Source: Anaerolineae bacterium (lineage in GTDB: Bacteria; Chloroflexota; Anaerolineae; Epilineales; JAHCIE01). From it: DNA of 32,930 nt. The stretch covers positions 1 to 32,930 of the forward strand of contig JAHCIP010000029.1 of NCBI GenBank assembly GCA_026129165.1, in the 5' to 3' direction. This document shows positions 30,544 through 32,930 of the stretch, in pieces. The translations under genes were made by a program, and so were the position numbers. Numbering within the stretch: the first letter of the stretch is position 1; each line of letters starts with the position of its first letter. The notes under the pieces were generated by a model that made no database searches, had not been told where the DNA came from, and saw nothing but the letters and a program-made list of their open reading frames with translations.

Positions 30544-31623
30544 CTACAGCGCCGCCGCCAGCGCGTCTAGCCCCGCCTGAACCAGCCCCCGGTCCGCCTG
30601 CGACCCCATGTGCCCGATGCGGAAGACATGCCCGCTGAGGTCGTCCCACGACCCGCCCAGGACCACGCCCCGCTCGCGCAGCCGCCCGTCTAGCGTCTCC
30701 CAGGTGAGGCCACGCGGCACCTTGACCGCTGTAACCGTGGGCGACATGACTGCTTCGTCACACTGGTAGAGTTCCAGTCCCAGGCTGCGCACGCGCTGGC
30801 GGCAGTACTGGGCCACCTCCGCGTGCCGCTGGATCACGTGGTCCAGTCCCTCACTCAGGATTAGCTGGCAGGCGGTATGGAGCGCGGCGATGCCATGCCA
30901 GGACAGAGTGTAGGGCGTGTAGCGGCGCTCGACAAAGCCGTCCCACGGCGCGAGCGCATCATAGCCCGCGTAGTTGACCTGATGCGCCATCTCCCAGGCG
31001 CGGGGGCTGACCGTGACAATGGCTAGATCGGGCAGGCAGGACAGGCACTTCTGGGTTCCGACCAGCGCCAGGTCAATGCCCCACCCGTCCACGTCTAGGG
31101 GCGCGCCAGCCGCCGCGGACACCGTATCGACGTAGAATAGCGGCACATGATAGCGGCGTACCAACTCGCCAATGGCCTGGATGGGGTTGAGGTTGCCTAC
31201 AGGTGTGTCGCAGTGAACCGCTGTGACCATATGCGGGCGGTACTCGACAATAGCGGCTTCAACCTGCCCCAAATCGAGCGGCTGGTCGAAATCGAAGCGC
31301 ACGGTATGCAGTTGCCCGGTGATGCCTTCGGCCAGCTTGCCAATACCCACGCCGTAAGGACCGTTGCCGACGGCCAGGATGCGGTCGCCGGGGCGCAGGC
31401 AACTCTTGAGCGCGCCCCACAGCGCCACCATCCCCTCCCCTGTCATCATCGCCATCCGATGTTGTGTTTTGAGGATCTGGCCGAGGGCCGCTTCCGTCGC
31501 CTGATACAGCTCGAAGAACTCCGGCTCTAGGTCGGCTGAGCCGTAGTCTGTCAGATACGCCTGGCGTACGGCCTGCGGCACGCGCGTCGGTCCAGGCACC
31601 AACCCGATAGAGTACGTTCGCAT
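30544..31623 (-). CDS. PLP-dependent aminotransferase of the alanine-glyoxylate/serine-pyruvate family
   Basis: Protein of 359 aa (class V fold). The ATG at 31623 has AGGAGG 6 nt before it; the frame to 31653 is longer but lacks such a site. The start is the family's LVPGPTRVPQAV, then MMTGEGMVALWGAL, HCDTPVGNLNP, FYVDTVSAAAGAPLDVDGWGIDLALVGTQK with D166 stacking on PLP and K192 as the Schiff-base lysine, and FRIGHMGS at the end. Family members include alanine-glyoxylate, serine-glyoxylate and ureidoglycine-glyoxylate aminotransferases. The sequence alone does not decide; no purine-degradation genes are near. Confidence 0.88.
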   Translation of the reverse strand: MRTYSIGLVPGPTRVPQAVRQAYLTDYGSADLEPEFFELYQATEAALGQILKTQHRMAMMTGEGMVALWGALKSCLRPGDRILAVGNGPYGVGIGKLAEGITGQLHTVRFDFDQPLDLGQVEAAIVEYRPHMVTAVHCDTPVGNLNPIQAIGELVRRYHVPLFYVDTVSAAAGAPLDVDGWGIDLALVGTQKCLSCLPDLAIVTVSPRAWEMAHQVNYAGYDALAPWDGFVERRYTPYTLSWHGIAALHTACQLILSEGLDHVIQRHAEVAQYCRQRVRSLGLELYQCDEAVMSPTVTAVKVPRGLTWETLDGRLRERGVVLGGSWDDLSGHVFRIGHMGSQADRGLVQAGLDALAAAL

Positions 31624-31674
31624 GCGAGTCCTCCTGCTCCATTCCCAGAACAAGATAAGTTATGTTGATTCTGT

Positions 31675-32930
<1,256 letters not shown>

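Overview
The window reads as ordinary chromosome from a GC-rich bacterium, most likely a member of the Chloroflexota (Anaerolineae or a relative). That assignment is inference from gene style. It rests on a Thr/Pro-linker TolB-like lipoprotein, an ECF41 sigma factor, a family 39-like membrane glycosyltransferase, a TIM-barrel glycosidase next to coiled-coil methyltransferase and glycosyltransferase genes, an Imm-5-like protein, and the mix of housekeeping genes. There are no rRNA or tRNA genes, no CRISPR array, no transposase and no phage genes.

Left part (1-6.4 kb): a cut-off piece of a response-regulator receiver domain enters from the left edge. It is followed by a zinc-ribbon/subtilase/glycogen-binding-like protease, an MFS exporter, a family 39-like glycosyltransferase and hemW, all on the minus strand. 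coaBC (plus strand) diverges from hemW. From 12.4 down to 7.6 kb runs a tight five-gene minus-strand operon with a good promoter: small membrane protein, glycosyltransferase, methyltransferase with a coiled-coil tail, membrane-anchored clan GH-A glycosidase (frameshifted), and an orphan solute-binding protein. It looks like a surface-glycan module.

Middle part (12.5-20.5 kb): a small heat-shock-like protein with a striking sigma-54-type promoter match; a DinB/ClbS-like protein; an Imm-5-like protein; a TolB-like lipoprotein broken by a frameshift in its linker; a four-helix membrane protein; an M23 peptidase; and a cytochrome P450. Then comes an ECF41 sigma factor cotranscribed with a FAD oxidoreductase, preceded by what looks like an ECF41-type autoregulated promoter.

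Right part (20.6-32.9 kb): a transglutaminase-like membrane protein with TatA (closed by a strong terminator), a zinc-ribbon coiled-coil protein, an orphan winged-helix regulator, the proC-yggT-yggU operon, cyanophycinase, the pgeF-yggS pair, etfBA, an aminotransferase of the alanine-glyoxylate family, and tgt.

Four regulatory themes recur. (1) hemW, the cyanophycinase gene and tgt each have a TATAAT box 6-7 nt before the ATG, which implies leaderless mRNAs. (2) Several genes have clear -35/-10 pairs with exactly 17-bp spacers. (3) A 28-bp perfect palindrome with a T6 run sits between the pgeF promoter and its start codon. (4) Two genes carry single-base frameshifts at four-base homopolymers, so sequencing error or real decay must be distinguished.
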